Origin: Marinagarivorans cellulosilyticus
GTDB lineage: Bacteria; Pseudomonadota; Gammaproteobacteria; Pseudomonadales; Cellvibrionaceae
Assembly: GCF_021655555.1 (NCBI RefSeq)
Contig: NZ_AP023086.1
Coordinates: 4,680,685 to 4,744,684, forward strand
DNA length: 64,000 nucleotides
Direction: 5' to 3'
The translations under genes and the position numbers were made by a program. The notes beneath the pieces are model-generated. The model was not told the origin of the DNA, did no database searches, and saw only the letters and a list, made by a program, of their open reading frames with translations. Shown here piece after piece: positions 27,685-36,652 of this stretch. Position 1 is the first letter of the stretch; each line of letters begins with the position of its first letter.

Positions 27685-29300
27685 TGACAACGCTAAAATT
27701 AATGCTAGCCGGCAGCCTAACAGCAGCACTTTGTGCCTGTGGCAGCGGCAATGTAAAAGACATTAATACCACGGCCACCGAAGGCTTTAAAAATAAGGAA
27801 GACCTTTACGTTGTCGACTGCAAACTACCTGGGCAAATGATGCGCCTAGGTAACATGCAGTATTTGGCACCACGCCGTGCAACGCGCACCACCGCGGTTG
27901 ATTGCCGTATTCGCGGTGGCGAATACGTAGAATACGACCGCGCCGATTACCGCTCTGCTCTAGGTGTTTGGCTACCACCCGCGCAAGAAGGCGACGCCGA
28001 AGCACAAAACTACGTCGGCGAGATTTACGAAAAAGGCATTGGCGGCTCACCCGATTACCAGCAAGCTGCCCAGTGGTACAAAAAAGCCGCCGACCAAGGC
28101 AATAGCCGCGCGCAGCTGAATTTAGGCTACTTTTACGAAAAAGGCTTGGGCGTAGAAGCCAATATGCCACTTGCCTTAAATTACTATCGCCAAGCTTCGG
28201 GCATTAGTGACGACAACCTAGTTTTAAGCTCGCAAGCCAAAGCCGAACTCGACAAAACCAAAAAAGCGCTAACCAAAGCGCTGCAGCAGTCCAAAATTCA
28301 AAGCCAACTATTAGCGACACAAATAAAGCAGCTTAAAGAAGAGCGCGAACAACTGCCCGACCCAGAGCAAATGGAAGCCCTGCAAGAGCTCCACAAAAAT
28401 ACGCTAGCCGAAAAGGCAAACCTGGAAGCCGAACTAGATTCACTAAAACTGGTGTACCGCGGCTTTGAAAAAACCGATCAAACCGTATCAGAGTCCACCC
28501 TCACCGCCGCCGAAAGCCGTAAAGTTAAAAACATGGATTTCGGTCGTTACTATGCACTCATTATTGGTAATCAGGACTACCTTTACCTAGACGACCTTCG
28601 CTCGCCGATTCGCGATGCTGAACGTCTAAAAAGCGTACTCGAAAACAAATACGGCTTCACCACCCTATTACTCCAAGATGCTAGCGAAAAAGCGATCTTG
28701 AACACCATTAATAATTTCTACAGCCAAATCACCAAAGACGACAACCTGCTGATTTTTTATGCCGGCCACGGCGAAACCTCTACCGCCAGCACCAGCCAAA
28801 AACAACGCGGTTATTGGCTACCCATCGACGCGCAAGACCAAAACATTAGCAGCTGGATTAACAACGCCGTCATTAGTGACCACCTCGACCGCATAAAAGC
28901 GCGTTCTATCTTAGTGCTGGCCGACTCCTGTTATGCCGGCGGTTTAGGTGCAGAGCAAAGCTCGCTACTGTTTGGCTTAGGCGGCAGCAACTTTAACGAA
29001 GCAGTCATTAAATCGGGCTTATCCAAGCGCGCCCGCGTTGTAATATCATCCGGCGGTAACAAGCCAGTACTCGATGGCACCAGCCAACACAATTCCATTT
29101 TTACCAAGGCTTTAATCGATGCACTTGAAGGTAACGACACACTCCTAAAAGACAGCGACTTATTTTCACACTTAGCCATTAACGTAAGCGATGTAAGCGC
29201 GAAGCTCAAAATGCCGCAAACACCCGAAATGCGCCCAATCCGCGAAGCTGGGCACGAAGGCGGCACCTTTTACTTCTTGCCACAAAAAAGCACGCTTTAG
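27684..29300 (+). CDS. Lipoprotein with Sel1-like repeats, coiled coil and caspase (C14) domain
   Basis: A 538-residue predicted lipoprotein (lipobox LCAC, Cys19). Two Sel1/TPR-like repeats occupy about 103-170 (AQNYVGEIYEKGIGGSPDYQ, QLNLGYFYEKGLGVEANM). A coiled coil (about 185-255, KEEREQLPDPEQMEALQELH) leads to a caspase-like domain at about 288-535. The catalytic dyad is intact: His362 in FYAGHGE and Cys416 in LADSCYAGG; YYALIIGNQDYLYLDDL and the DAERLKSVL helix are typical of bacterial C14 (metacaspase/orthocaspase) proteins. Translationally coupled to the upstream kinase. A membrane-tethered protease controlled by the kinase is inferred. It could also cleave or gate the downstream effector proteins, which is unproven. 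Confidence 0.9.
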   Translation: MTTLKLMLAGSLTAALCACGSGNVKDINTTATEGFKNKEDLYVVDCKLPGQMMRLGNMQYLAPRRATRTTAVDCRIRGGEYVEYDRADYRSALGVWLPPAQEGDAEAQNYVGEIYEKGIGGSPDYQQAAQWYKKAADQGNSRAQLNLGYFYEKGLGVEANMPLALNYYRQASGISDDNLVLSSQAKAELDKTKKALTKALQQSKIQSQLLATQIKQLKEEREQLPDPEQMEALQELHKNTLAEKANLEAELDSLKLVYRGFEKTDQTVSESTLTAAESRKVKNMDFGRYYALIIGNQDYLYLDDLRSPIRDAERLKSVLENKYGFTTLLLQDASEKAILNTINNFYSQITKDDNLLIFYAGHGETSTASTSQKQRGYWLPIDAQDQNISSWINNAVISDHLDRIKARSILVLADSCYAGGLGAEQSSLLFGLGGSNFNEAVIKSGLSKRARVVISSGGNKPVLDGTSQHNSIFTKALIDALEGNDTLLKDSDLFSHLAINVSDVSAKLKMPQTPEMRPIREAGHEGGTFYFLPQKSTL

Positions 29301-29545
29301 CACGATAAATTCAAAGGGTATGGCGCCGCTCACAAACCATGCCCTTTGAATCACGCTGTGGGTCTTCCCTCTATCGCTCCATCGCGATAGAATCCGTTTG
29401 CTTGCACTTAGGCTCAAGACCTAAACAATGCACCAAACAATGCATACCGCTAAAACGCTAATGGATAAGTTGCTTAGCAGGTAAAGTTACACTCAAGTGT
29501 GCAGCAACTACGCTGGCACTACCATTGAAGGTAAAAGGACTCACA

Positions 29546-32500
29546 GTGTTTGAACTTCAGGATTCAAAAGGCAACCGCTTTGCACTAAGCCGCGGCGCAC
29601 CCAAGACCAGCAAATCACTTATCCATGCTGGCAGCCCACTCCAAGTAAAACGCCTACTACGCCACTGCGATACTGTCACGCTTTTACGCGCTTATAGCCA
29701 CTTTTTTGCCGGCCAAAAAGCCAGTATCAAACCCTTAGCCCCCAAAGCTAGCGACAGTAACAACGACCAAACACTCGTTTTTGAAACCCGAATTTTTGAC
29801 AATAATACAAGCGGCCTGCCTACCGCCCAGCGCGCTAGCGCACAACGCTTTAGCCGCGAACAACAATTGTTCGAAGCCATTGCTAATGGCGAATTACAGC
29901 TAGAACAAACCTACATCGCGCAAGCTTTTGACATAGCCAAGGCCGAAAAAGCCCTTAACCTATCGCGCTCGCGGTTGTTGTCTGAATTAAACGCCATCGC
30001 CATTAACGAGCGCGCCGCGGCCAAAAAAAGCAACAATGCCAAACAGCCCATAGCGCAATGGGGCGCCAGCAGCCAACACGCAGCCAGCCAAAATACCCCT
30101 AAAGCGTTAACTATTGGGCAACACTACCGCCGCTTTATAGCCAGCTTGCCGCAAGTCATTAAAGCCGATGGCGCCGGCATCGTTAGCGCCCCCACCGGCA
30201 ATAGCGAAATACAATCCAAAGAAATCATCAAAGCCCTTGGCTTTAGTACAACGAAAGTCAGCACCGGCCAGTTGCAACACGCACTGCAATTAATGTCGGC
30301 CATTTGGCGGGATAAAGGGCTTTACAAAACGCTCAGCCAATTTTCCAACACCTACGCCACTGCACACGAGCCTAATGCCGGCGCGCAACCCAGTGGCACC
30401 CCTAAAGGCAGTGCCACCGCGGTTAGCGAAGTCACACATTTTGAGCTCGCACTAACACTGCTACTTAGCCACAACCAAGAACCACACGCACTAAGCTCAC
30501 CCAGCGCGCGCCAAATAGAATTATTCCCACGCTTTAAACAGGCCGGCCGCAATTTATGGGAAACCGCCGACGCCAGCAGAACCATCGCCGCCGAGCGCCA
30601 AACCACCGCAGGCAGCGCCAGCTATAGCGACTTAGTCGCAGAAGAAGCCCCCGCACGCGAACGCAACACCCCACTCACCTTTATCGAAATTCAATTACTG
30701 GACGACAAAGGCGAACCCGTCGCAGGCGAAGCCTATTGGATTCGCGATACCGAAGGCAACGAACACACCGGCAGCACCGATGGCAGCGGCAAGGCGCGGG
30801 TTGATAGTATTAAATCGGGCAATTGCTTAGTAGCATTCCCAGATATAGACGGGAGCGGCATTCAGCAATGCCGCGCGGGCGATGATTGCTGTACGCCAGC
30901 AGAAGATGATTGCGCCTCGCAAGGGACTGAATCAGATGAAACGGAAAGTACAACCGAACAAACTACCGCCTCTGCAACACAAGAGAGCGATGAAGAAAAT
31001 AACACTTCAGCGTCAACCAATACCAATGATCAGCCGCCAAACCCTGTGGCTGGCACCAGCGAACAGCCCAAAGAATCTGTCGAGTTGTGCTGCTTAGAGG
31101 CCAATGGCGATCCCGCAAGTGAGCTACCTTACAAAGCAACATTCTCAGACGGTAGCATAAGCTCTGGAAAACTCAGTAAAACAGGCACCGCAGAATTAAC
31201 CGAGAAGCCAGCCGGTGAGGTCACCGTTATCTACGGTGAAGAGTCAAGCGACACCGAAATCACGCAGCTACGCACAGAAGTAAAAAGCGTTCTTGAGCAA
31301 ATACTGGTTAATGAGCGCAAAGAAACCAAAGACATTGAAGCACGGCTTCAAGAAATGGGTATTATCGAGCGCTACTGGGAATACAAAAAGGCTGAATTCC
31401 GGGGTGTAGCGAACTTCACCGTCGGTTTAGCCACTTTTGTAAAAGAAGTGAGCGACTTCTCACCACTTCAAATGTTTAACAAGGCCGTAGGCTCGGCTTG
31501 GGATGCCTGGCAAAATACCAACAACCAAAATTACCTAGAAGCTTTTTCGAAAAGTTTTACTGATAAGCAATTTAAAGACCTTGCTGACGTCATTGGAATA
31601 GATCCGCGAACCATAACAAAACAAGACCTCGCTCAAGCTCAAGCATTCGCTAACTTCATATGGGATGATGCCGAAACGCGTAGCGTACTAATGAGCTTCG
31701 CCAAAGACTTTGCATTAGCCCAGCATTCGATTGAAGTGACTGAGTTCGGCAGCGAAATGGCCATGGAACTCGTCTTTGATGTGCTAATTACCGCCTTAAC
31801 GTTAGGTGCTGGCGCTACAGTCGTCGCGGCGAGCAAACTCAAGCATTTAGATAAACTTAAAGGGCTAGGTAAACTATTTAAAGAACTTGCTGAGACGCTA
31901 CGCAAAAAAGCGAGCTTTAAAAAGGCTAAGGGTAAGGTTGGTAATACAATTCAAACACAACTGGATAAGCCAGAAACACTTAAAGGGAGTGTATCACCCA
32001 GGCGAGAAGTTGAGATCCCTCCCGAAGCCCCCCGTTCTCCTCAACGCAAAAGTAGAGATATCATCGAGACGCTAAATGAGGCGGACAAAGAGAAAATCAG
32101 AAACGTCTCAACGTTTAAGCCGCAAGGTATCAGTAAAGCTTCTGCTCTAGAGCATTTGAAAACGGATAGTGGCAAAGAAATGATAAAGTCATTGAAGGCA
32201 GCTGATCCAAGTGCGGATGACGCCGTAATACTAGACCGCGCTATCGGCCTATTAAAAACTGGTAGTACTCCACCCAAATCCATCCTAATAAACAGCCCCC
32301 TTTACAAGCTTGTCCCAGAAGGTACAAATGTAACGCCATACTCTCCGTTCTTTACAACCAAGAGTGAAATATATAAAGCGAAGGCTAGCGGAAGGACTAT
32401 TTCAGACTATTTTGGGCTTCCTGCATCAAGCGATGCCGCAAAATATGACATTTTTGTAATGAAACCCAAAAAATCCAACATCAAAGCCTTTGAGTCGGAT

Positions 32501-32623
32501 ATCGCTCCAACATCTGAATTGGGAGGGGCTATCACAACAGAAGGCGGGGGTGTGCAAGTACTCGTCACCAACCGCAGTGAATTTGGATCACCAATCAAAA
32601 TAGGCCAACTGGAAGATAATTAG
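29546..32623 (+). CDS. Large multidomain effector-like protein with C-terminal toxin-like domain
   Basis: A 1025-residue protein, no signal peptide. I start it at GTG 29546, with AAAGGA six bases before it, and not at an upstream TTG. The N-terminal 350 residues are unrecognised. Two transthyretin/Ig-like modules follow (about 375-435, PLTFIEIQLLDDKGEPVAG...GSTDGSGKARVDSI; about 510-565), separated by an acidic cysteine-containing linker. A hydrophobic helix pair lies near 733-763. The last ~110 residues form a separate domain (SPLYKLVPEG, SPFFTTKSEIYKAK, SDYFGLPASS, VQVLVTNRSEFG) of the kind seen at the ends of polymorphic toxins; I cannot name its activity. It is followed after 4 bases by a small immunity-like gene. 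Confidence 0.65.
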   Translation: MFELQDSKGNRFALSRGAPKTSKSLIHAGSPLQVKRLLRHCDTVTLLRAYSHFFAGQKASIKPLAPKASDSNNDQTLVFETRIFDNNTSGLPTAQRASAQRFSREQQLFEAIANGELQLEQTYIAQAFDIAKAEKALNLSRSRLLSELNAIAINERAAAKKSNNAKQPIAQWGASSQHAASQNTPKALTIGQHYRRFIASLPQVIKADGAGIVSAPTGNSEIQSKEIIKALGFSTTKVSTGQLQHALQLMSAIWRDKGLYKTLSQFSNTYATAHEPNAGAQPSGTPKGSATAVSEVTHFELALTLLLSHNQEPHALSSPSARQIELFPRFKQAGRNLWETADASRTIAAERQTTAGSASYSDLVAEEAPARERNTPLTFIEIQLLDDKGEPVAGEAYWIRDTEGNEHTGSTDGSGKARVDSIKSGNCLVAFPDIDGSGIQQCRAGDDCCTPAEDDCASQGTESDETESTTEQTTASATQESDEENNTSASTNTNDQPPNPVAGTSEQPKESVELCCLEANGDPASELPYKATFSDGSISSGKLSKTGTAELTEKPAGEVTVIYGEESSDTEITQLRTEVKSVLEQILVNERKETKDIEARLQEMGIIERYWEYKKAEFRGVANFTVGLATFVKEVSDFSPLQMFNKAVGSAWDAWQNTNNQNYLEAFSKSFTDKQFKDLADVIGIDPRTITKQDLAQAQAFANFIWDDAETRSVLMSFAKDFALAQHSIEVTEFGSEMAMELVFDVLITALTLGAGATVVAASKLKHLDKLKGLGKLFKELAETLRKKASFKKAKGKVGNTIQTQLDKPETLKGSVSPRREVEIPPEAPRSPQRKSRDIIETLNEADKEKIRNVSTFKPQGISKASALEHLKTDSGKEMIKSLKAADPSADDAVILDRAIGLLKTGSTPPKSILINSPLYKLVPEGTNVTPYSPFFTTKSEIYKAKASGRTISDYFGLPASSDAAKYDIFVMKPKKSNIKAFESDIAPTSELGGAITTEGGGVQVLVTNRSEFGSPIKIGQLEDN

Positions 32624-32627
32624 CATT

Positions 32628-32933
32628 ATGGATACTCAAAAATTAAAAACAGCGGCATTCGAGCTAGAACAAATTTTCTCTGAAATTTCGAAACCATCCC
32701 AACAGTTACGAGACCTCCAAGACTCGCTGCAACCATACATTGAATCAGCAAAGAACGGAGCTATCGACACCCCTATTGATGAAGACAGCATTCCGGGAAA
32801 CTATCAAATGCAAGAAGGAGTGCTTTCTGAGCATCCGGATTATGAAAAACAATATGTGAAGTTCAAAGTTGCGCTTAGAGGCGGGTATACGCAGGAGGAA
32901 TTGGAAGTATTGGACATGATGAAAACCTTATGA
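32628..32933 (+). CDS. Small acidic protein, putative immunity protein
   Basis: A 101-residue acidic cytoplasmic protein, helical at the start (KLKTAAFELEQIFSEISKP) and ending EELEVLDMMKTL. It begins 4 bases after the stop of the 1025-residue toxin-like gene. Size, acidity and position are typical of a cognate immunity protein; the sequence family is not recognised and the assignment is from context only. Confidence 0.55.
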   Translation: MDTQKLKTAAFELEQIFSEISKPSQQLRDLQDSLQPYIESAKNGAIDTPIDEDSIPGNYQMQEGVLSEHPDYEKQYVKFKVALRGGYTQEELEVLDMMKTL

Positions 32934-33035
32934 TTTTTATTGGCTACGGTGGAAAATGAGGTAAGCGTATAAAAACCATTAATAATGGCGTCAAAATTTG
33001 AGTACTAGCCCTACTTTAATTTTTAGCGAAAAAGT

Positions 33036-33647
33036 ATGACGTCCATAGAAACAAAAGACGATGAAGGCCTACAAGATCAGATTCGCTGGTGGCCACCAGA
33101 ACTAAACTCGAGACTCACAATGAAGACTTCTGATTTGAATAAATTGATAGATCTTCACGAGCTTTGGTACGAAAGCTCTGGAAAAGACGGCAAAAAACTT
33201 ATAGTAGATGAATCATCATTTTATCAATTAAATGCTGATAAGCGAGTCATCGTCGAGTCTATTTTCACGGATATGGAATTTGATAACTGCAGTTTTAAAA
33301 GTGCTGACTTAAGGAACGCTAGATTATCAGGGTCAAGCTTTAACAATACCGATTTCACGAATGCAAAACTAACTAAGGCAGAAATCGACGAGGCGGTATT
33401 TCACAACGTTAACTTTGAGAATGCGATAGCGTGCCGCACAAGCCTTGCTGAATCAAACCTTGCAAAATGTAATTTCAAAAACGCAAACTTTAAAGGTGCC
33501 TTCCTCTACGGCTCCAATTTTAATGACTGCATATTCGAAGGCGCTGATATTACCCAGGCAAACTTTACTGGAGCGAAGATAAAAAAAGAGGACCTGGTAA
33601 AGGCTATTGGCTTTGAATCAATTATTGGATCGCCCGTGTACGAATAA
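33036..33647 (+). CDS. Pentapeptide-repeat protein
   Basis: A 203-residue protein whose residues ~75-190 are pentapeptide repeats of the A(D/N)LXX type: SADLRNARLSGSSFNNTDF, NANFKGAFLYGSNFNDC, EGADITQANFTGAKI. Such repeats fold as a right-handed quadrilateral beta-helix. An N-terminal part of about 70 residues (WWPPELNSRLTMKTSDLNKL) has no repeats. Related proteins are found as orphan immunity or accessory proteins beside polymorphic and type VI toxins, and the position between other immunity-like genes fits. The A+T content looks higher than in neighbouring housekeeping genes. Confidence 0.75.
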   Translation: MTSIETKDDEGLQDQIRWWPPELNSRLTMKTSDLNKLIDLHELWYESSGKDGKKLIVDESSFYQLNADKRVIVESIFTDMEFDNCSFKSADLRNARLSGSSFNNTDFTNAKLTKAEIDEAVFHNVNFENAIACRTSLAESNLAKCNFKNANFKGAFLYGSNFNDCIFEGADITQANFTGAKIKKEDLVKAIGFESIIGSPVYE

Positions 33648-33718
33648 ATAAACGGATCCAAAAGGAATATCGAAACTAAATTGGGCCTTAATTATAAATA
33701 GTAAAGGATAATTTTCCC

Positions 33719-34159
33719 TTGGGCATTGAATACACACTTTCACTTCACGGGGATATAGAGGTTGCTAGCATTATTGACCATCTAACTTCAAGTGAAGAAT
33801 ATGAGGATCATGGCACCTTTCTATCAAAAGAGGGGATAAAAATATTTGTACAAGACGCGCAAGGTCTATCCGCTCAAATAATAGAGGATGAATTTGGTTT
33901 CTACCCGAAGATTCAAATAACATTCATGCTAAATAAGTTTAGTGACTTGGCACTCCTTCAGAAGAGAGTAATAACCGTGGTGGACTCTCTACTTCGAAAA
34001 GAGACCGGAGATACAGTATTGCTATTTAACGGTGAATCAGTGATTCTTTTGCGAATAGGGTCTGAATTACGCTTAAACAAAAATGAAAAATTTTGGCAAG
34101 ATGACATTTTGAGTTTAGTTAATCCTCCATATAAATTCGAAACTATAGAAAGCATTTGA
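33719..34159 (+). CDS. SitI3-like putative immunity protein
   Basis: A 146-residue alpha/beta cytoplasmic protein. The opening (M)GIEYTLSLHGDIEVASIIDHL and alternating beta strands resemble the SitI3 family of Myxococcus immunity proteins, but this is a weak by-eye match. The start is a TTG with AAAGGA upstream; there is no nearby in-frame ATG. A+T-rich composition and its place in a row of small genes after a toxin-like gene suggest an acquired orphan immunity gene. Confidence 0.45.
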   Translation: MGIEYTLSLHGDIEVASIIDHLTSSEEYEDHGTFLSKEGIKIFVQDAQGLSAQIIEDEFGFYPKIQITFMLNKFSDLALLQKRVITVVDSLLRKETGDTVLLFNGESVILLRIGSELRLNKNEKFWQDDILSLVNPPYKFETIESI

Positions 34160-34507
34160 TTAAGCTGGACTCACTTGAATGTAAGTCGATTTCCTAATAG
34201 GTGGAGATTGCTTCCAACTATTAATAAGCCATTAAAATTAACCCACCAAAATTGAGCACGGTAGAATCTTAGAAGCCAGAAAAGAAAGCGACTTAACAGA
34301 AGAAAACAGCGCTGAAATGTGTTTGACTTAATAGCACTTACACAAGGGAAAACATCTTAAGCCAAACGTTAATATCGCTATACAGAGCAGTTTAAACTAA
34401 GATAGCCGCACCTAAGGGGCTATCCACCTTACAACGGAGCGTAAAACGTAATATCATTTTAGGATCAGCCCTAATGATTGCGAAGAGTTAAAACCAAAAG
34501 GATTCCC
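34160..34507. other. Intergenic region with possible gene remnant
   Basis: A 348-base stretch. An open run of 26 codons at 34252-34329 (EARKESDLTEENSAEMC) lacks a start and could be a remnant of another small gene. A hairpin GATAGCC/GGCTATC lies at 34401-34424. No complete gene is visible. Confidence 0.35.
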
Positions 34508-35164
34508 ATGCCAACCACCCACACAGTAGCCCAAGGCGAAACACTGACTCGCATAGCGCGCCAATACAAGTACAGCTCGGCGAGCGCTCTTTACGATCAC
34601 CCCGACAACGAAGCCTTTCGCGCCTTAAGGGATGACCCTAATGTTATTTACCCAGGTGATGAAATCACAATACCCGACATTACCCCCAAGAAAACGTCGG
34701 CTCGATCGGGCAATACTCATATCTTTTGCCTCAAAAGAGAAATTGAAGTCGTAAAGATAAAAATGCAAGACCGCTCTGGCAACCCGCTCACAGGCTGCCG
34801 AGTTGTGATGGACGTAGGCTCAGCCAAAATTGATCAGATCATTGATGATTCTGGCATGGTAGAGGTTCCACTCGTCAATGGTGATGAAAGTGGCGGGACG
34901 CTCGATATATACACCGACCCAGACTCTGATACACCGGCCCAATCTTTTGAACTTGAGCTGGCAGTCTTAGATCCAGTAGAAACCCTGAGCGGCGTTCAGG
35001 CCCGCTGCAATGCATTGGGTCACGATTGCGGTGTTGCCGATGGCATCATGGGCAGCAAAACCCGCGCTGGCGTCAAGTCATTTCAAGCTCAATACGGTTT
35101 GGATGTCGATGCTGTACCCGGCCCAATGACTAAAGCCAAGCTAAAAGAAGTGTATGGATGCTAA
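34508..35164 (+). CDS. LysM plus peptidoglycan-binding domain protein
   Basis: A 218-residue protein beginning MPTTHTVAQGETLTRIARQY at 34508, five bases after AAAGGA; an upstream in-frame GTG/ATG is not used because it lacks a site. Residues 1-60 form a LysM domain ending NVIYPGDEITIPD. A transthyretin-like module (about 78-160; IKMQDRSGNPLTGCRVVMDV) follows, then a peptidoglycan-binding type 1 domain (about 163-218; GVQARCNALGHDCGVADG, GVKSFQAQYGLDVDAV). There is no signal peptide, so export would need another route, as for type VI cargo or spike-associated proteins. It lies 3 bases before the next gene. Confidence 0.75.
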   Translation: MPTTHTVAQGETLTRIARQYKYSSASALYDHPDNEAFRALRDDPNVIYPGDEITIPDITPKKTSARSGNTHIFCLKREIEVVKIKMQDRSGNPLTGCRVVMDVGSAKIDQIIDDSGMVEVPLVNGDESGGTLDIYTDPDSDTPAQSFELELAVLDPVETLSGVQARCNALGHDCGVADGIMGSKTRAGVKSFQAQYGLDVDAVPGPMTKAKLKEVYGC

Positions 35165-35167
35165 ATA

Positions 35168-36583
35168 ATGAGTGATCAAGATAACAACAGCGGCAAACCC
35201 ATGAGCATCGACGAAAAACGCGAGCTGCTTAAAGATATGGAAATCAGCTACGCATCGAAGCGCATTGGTGACGTCGATGAAGCTGGCAATATTGTGAAAG
35301 AGCAAGTAGCTAGCACCGTTGAAGAAAAGCGAGAACTCCTCGACGAGATGGAAACCACTTACACCTCCAATCGCCTAGGTGATATCGATGAGGCCGGTAA
35401 TATCGTTAAAGACAAAGTCGCGCAAACCGTCGAAGAAAAGCGAGAACTGCTCGATGATATGGAGATCACCTATACCTCCAAGCGTGTTGGTGACGCAATC
35501 AGTGACCCGAGCAATATTGAGCAACAACTGAAAGACAAAGCCGATAGTGAGATCGCCAGCAACATAGAAGAGCGCGCTAGCGAAAAGCTCGGCGACACAG
35601 CGGGCGCTGCGGCCGCTGGCGCCTACACTGCCGCACGCAATAATGCCACATCGCAGTTTGTTAAAGCCCAGCAGCAGGCCGCCAAACAGCGTGCGGAAGC
35701 CGCCGCTCAGCGCAAGGTGAGTGAAGCTACGCAAAACATCGCCGATGATATTGCCGATAAATTTGGCGGCACTGCGGGCCAAGCTGTCAAAGAAGGCTTA
35801 GATGAAGCCGCATCTGCAAAAACGAGCGACCTCCTTAGCCAACAAAACGCTTTCAGTAGCGATAAGAAAAACAGTCCAAATGAAGCGCCAGCTAATAAGC
35901 TCTCCGAGGCCTCACCCTCCGCGTCGGCAACTGTAAGTTCGAACGATGAAGCAGGCAATACTGCAGCGAGCTTACCAGGCAACGCAAGCACCGCGCCCGC
36001 CAGCGGCACAACGCCCGCAAATAGCGCCCCCGCACCGCAGGCGGCGCCCATCGCCCTGAATGTCATCAATGTGCTGGTCATAGACGGCGAACCCATAAAG
36101 TTCATTTTGGAAAACCAATTCGGCGAGCCTTATGCTAATTGGCCATATGTTTTTAAATATGGAGACCTTATAGAAGCGCCTGACGATCAGAACGCCTCAA
36201 ACAATGAAGACGAGTATAACCCTGCACCCATGCCAAAGCGCCAAACCGAAATAGAAGCACAAACCGATGCAGCAGGCTTAGTGGAACAAAAACCAAGCCC
36301 TAACGCAAAAGAGGTATTTGTAGAGTTCGCCCCCGACCCCGATGACCCAGAATTCAAAGTCGAATACGTGATTGCTGTAAAACAATTAGAGCCCGCAGAT
36401 ACCGCCAAAGGGGCCCAACAACGCCTTGAAAACCTCGACTTTACCACCGGGCCTATCGACGGAAACGTAGCCGAAACCACGCAGGCTGCTATTTATGACT
36501 TTCAAGTGCTCCACAATTTAGAGCCAACGGGCCTGCTAGACGAAGAAACCATGATAAAACTTGAAGAAGTGTCTGGAATATAA
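35168..36583 (+). CDS. Repeat protein with C-terminal peptidoglycan-binding domain
   Basis: A 471-residue protein without signal peptide. Residues 13-123 are three tandem 37-residue repeats built on EEKRELLDEMETTYTSNRLG and DEAGNIVK. A helical Ala/Gln-rich region (about 125-225) and a low-complexity Ser/Ala/Pro region follow. A transthyretin-like module (about 296-410; INVLVIDGEPIKFILENQFG) and a peptidoglycan-binding domain (AQQRLENLDFTTGPIDGN, IYDFQVLHNLEPTG) close it. The C-terminal layout matches the upstream LysM gene, so the two are probably partners. Function unknown. Confidence 0.65.
   Translation: MSDQDNNSGKPMSIDEKRELLKDMEISYASKRIGDVDEAGNIVKEQVASTVEEKRELLDEMETTYTSNRLGDIDEAGNIVKDKVAQTVEEKRELLDDMEITYTSKRVGDAISDPSNIEQQLKDKADSEIASNIEERASEKLGDTAGAAAAGAYTAARNNATSQFVKAQQQAAKQRAEAAAQRKVSEATQNIADDIADKFGGTAGQAVKEGLDEAASAKTSDLLSQQNAFSSDKKNSPNEAPANKLSEASPSASATVSSNDEAGNTAASLPGNASTAPASGTTPANSAPAPQAAPIALNVINVLVIDGEPIKFILENQFGEPYANWPYVFKYGDLIEAPDDQNASNNEDEYNPAPMPKRQTEIEAQTDAAGLVEQKPSPNAKEVFVEFAPDPDDPEFKVEYVIAVKQLEPADTAKGAQQRLENLDFTTGPIDGNVAETTQAAIYDFQVLHNLEPTGLLDEETMIKLEEVSGI
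35204..35500 (+). repeat. Three tandem 111-bp coding repeats
   Basis: Three in-frame units of 37 codons each begin at 35204, 35315 and 35426. Units 1 and 2 are alike over their full length; unit 3 matches for its first ~24 codons and then diverges. Confidence 0.85.
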
Positions 36584-36652
36584 ATTAGGGAACAATAAAT
36601 ATGAATTTACACCAAAGACAGATGGAAAACTTTACCGTGAAAGGAGTTGTCG

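Noticed and set aside
34252..34329. Open run of 26 codons that could be a small gene after the SitI3-like gene
   Set aside because: It has no start codon and an upstream stop lies directly before it; at best it is a remnant.
35375..36105. Long antisense frames opposite the repeat/peptidoglycan-binding gene
   Set aside because: They are shadows of a low-complexity alanine-rich coding sequence with no start signals.
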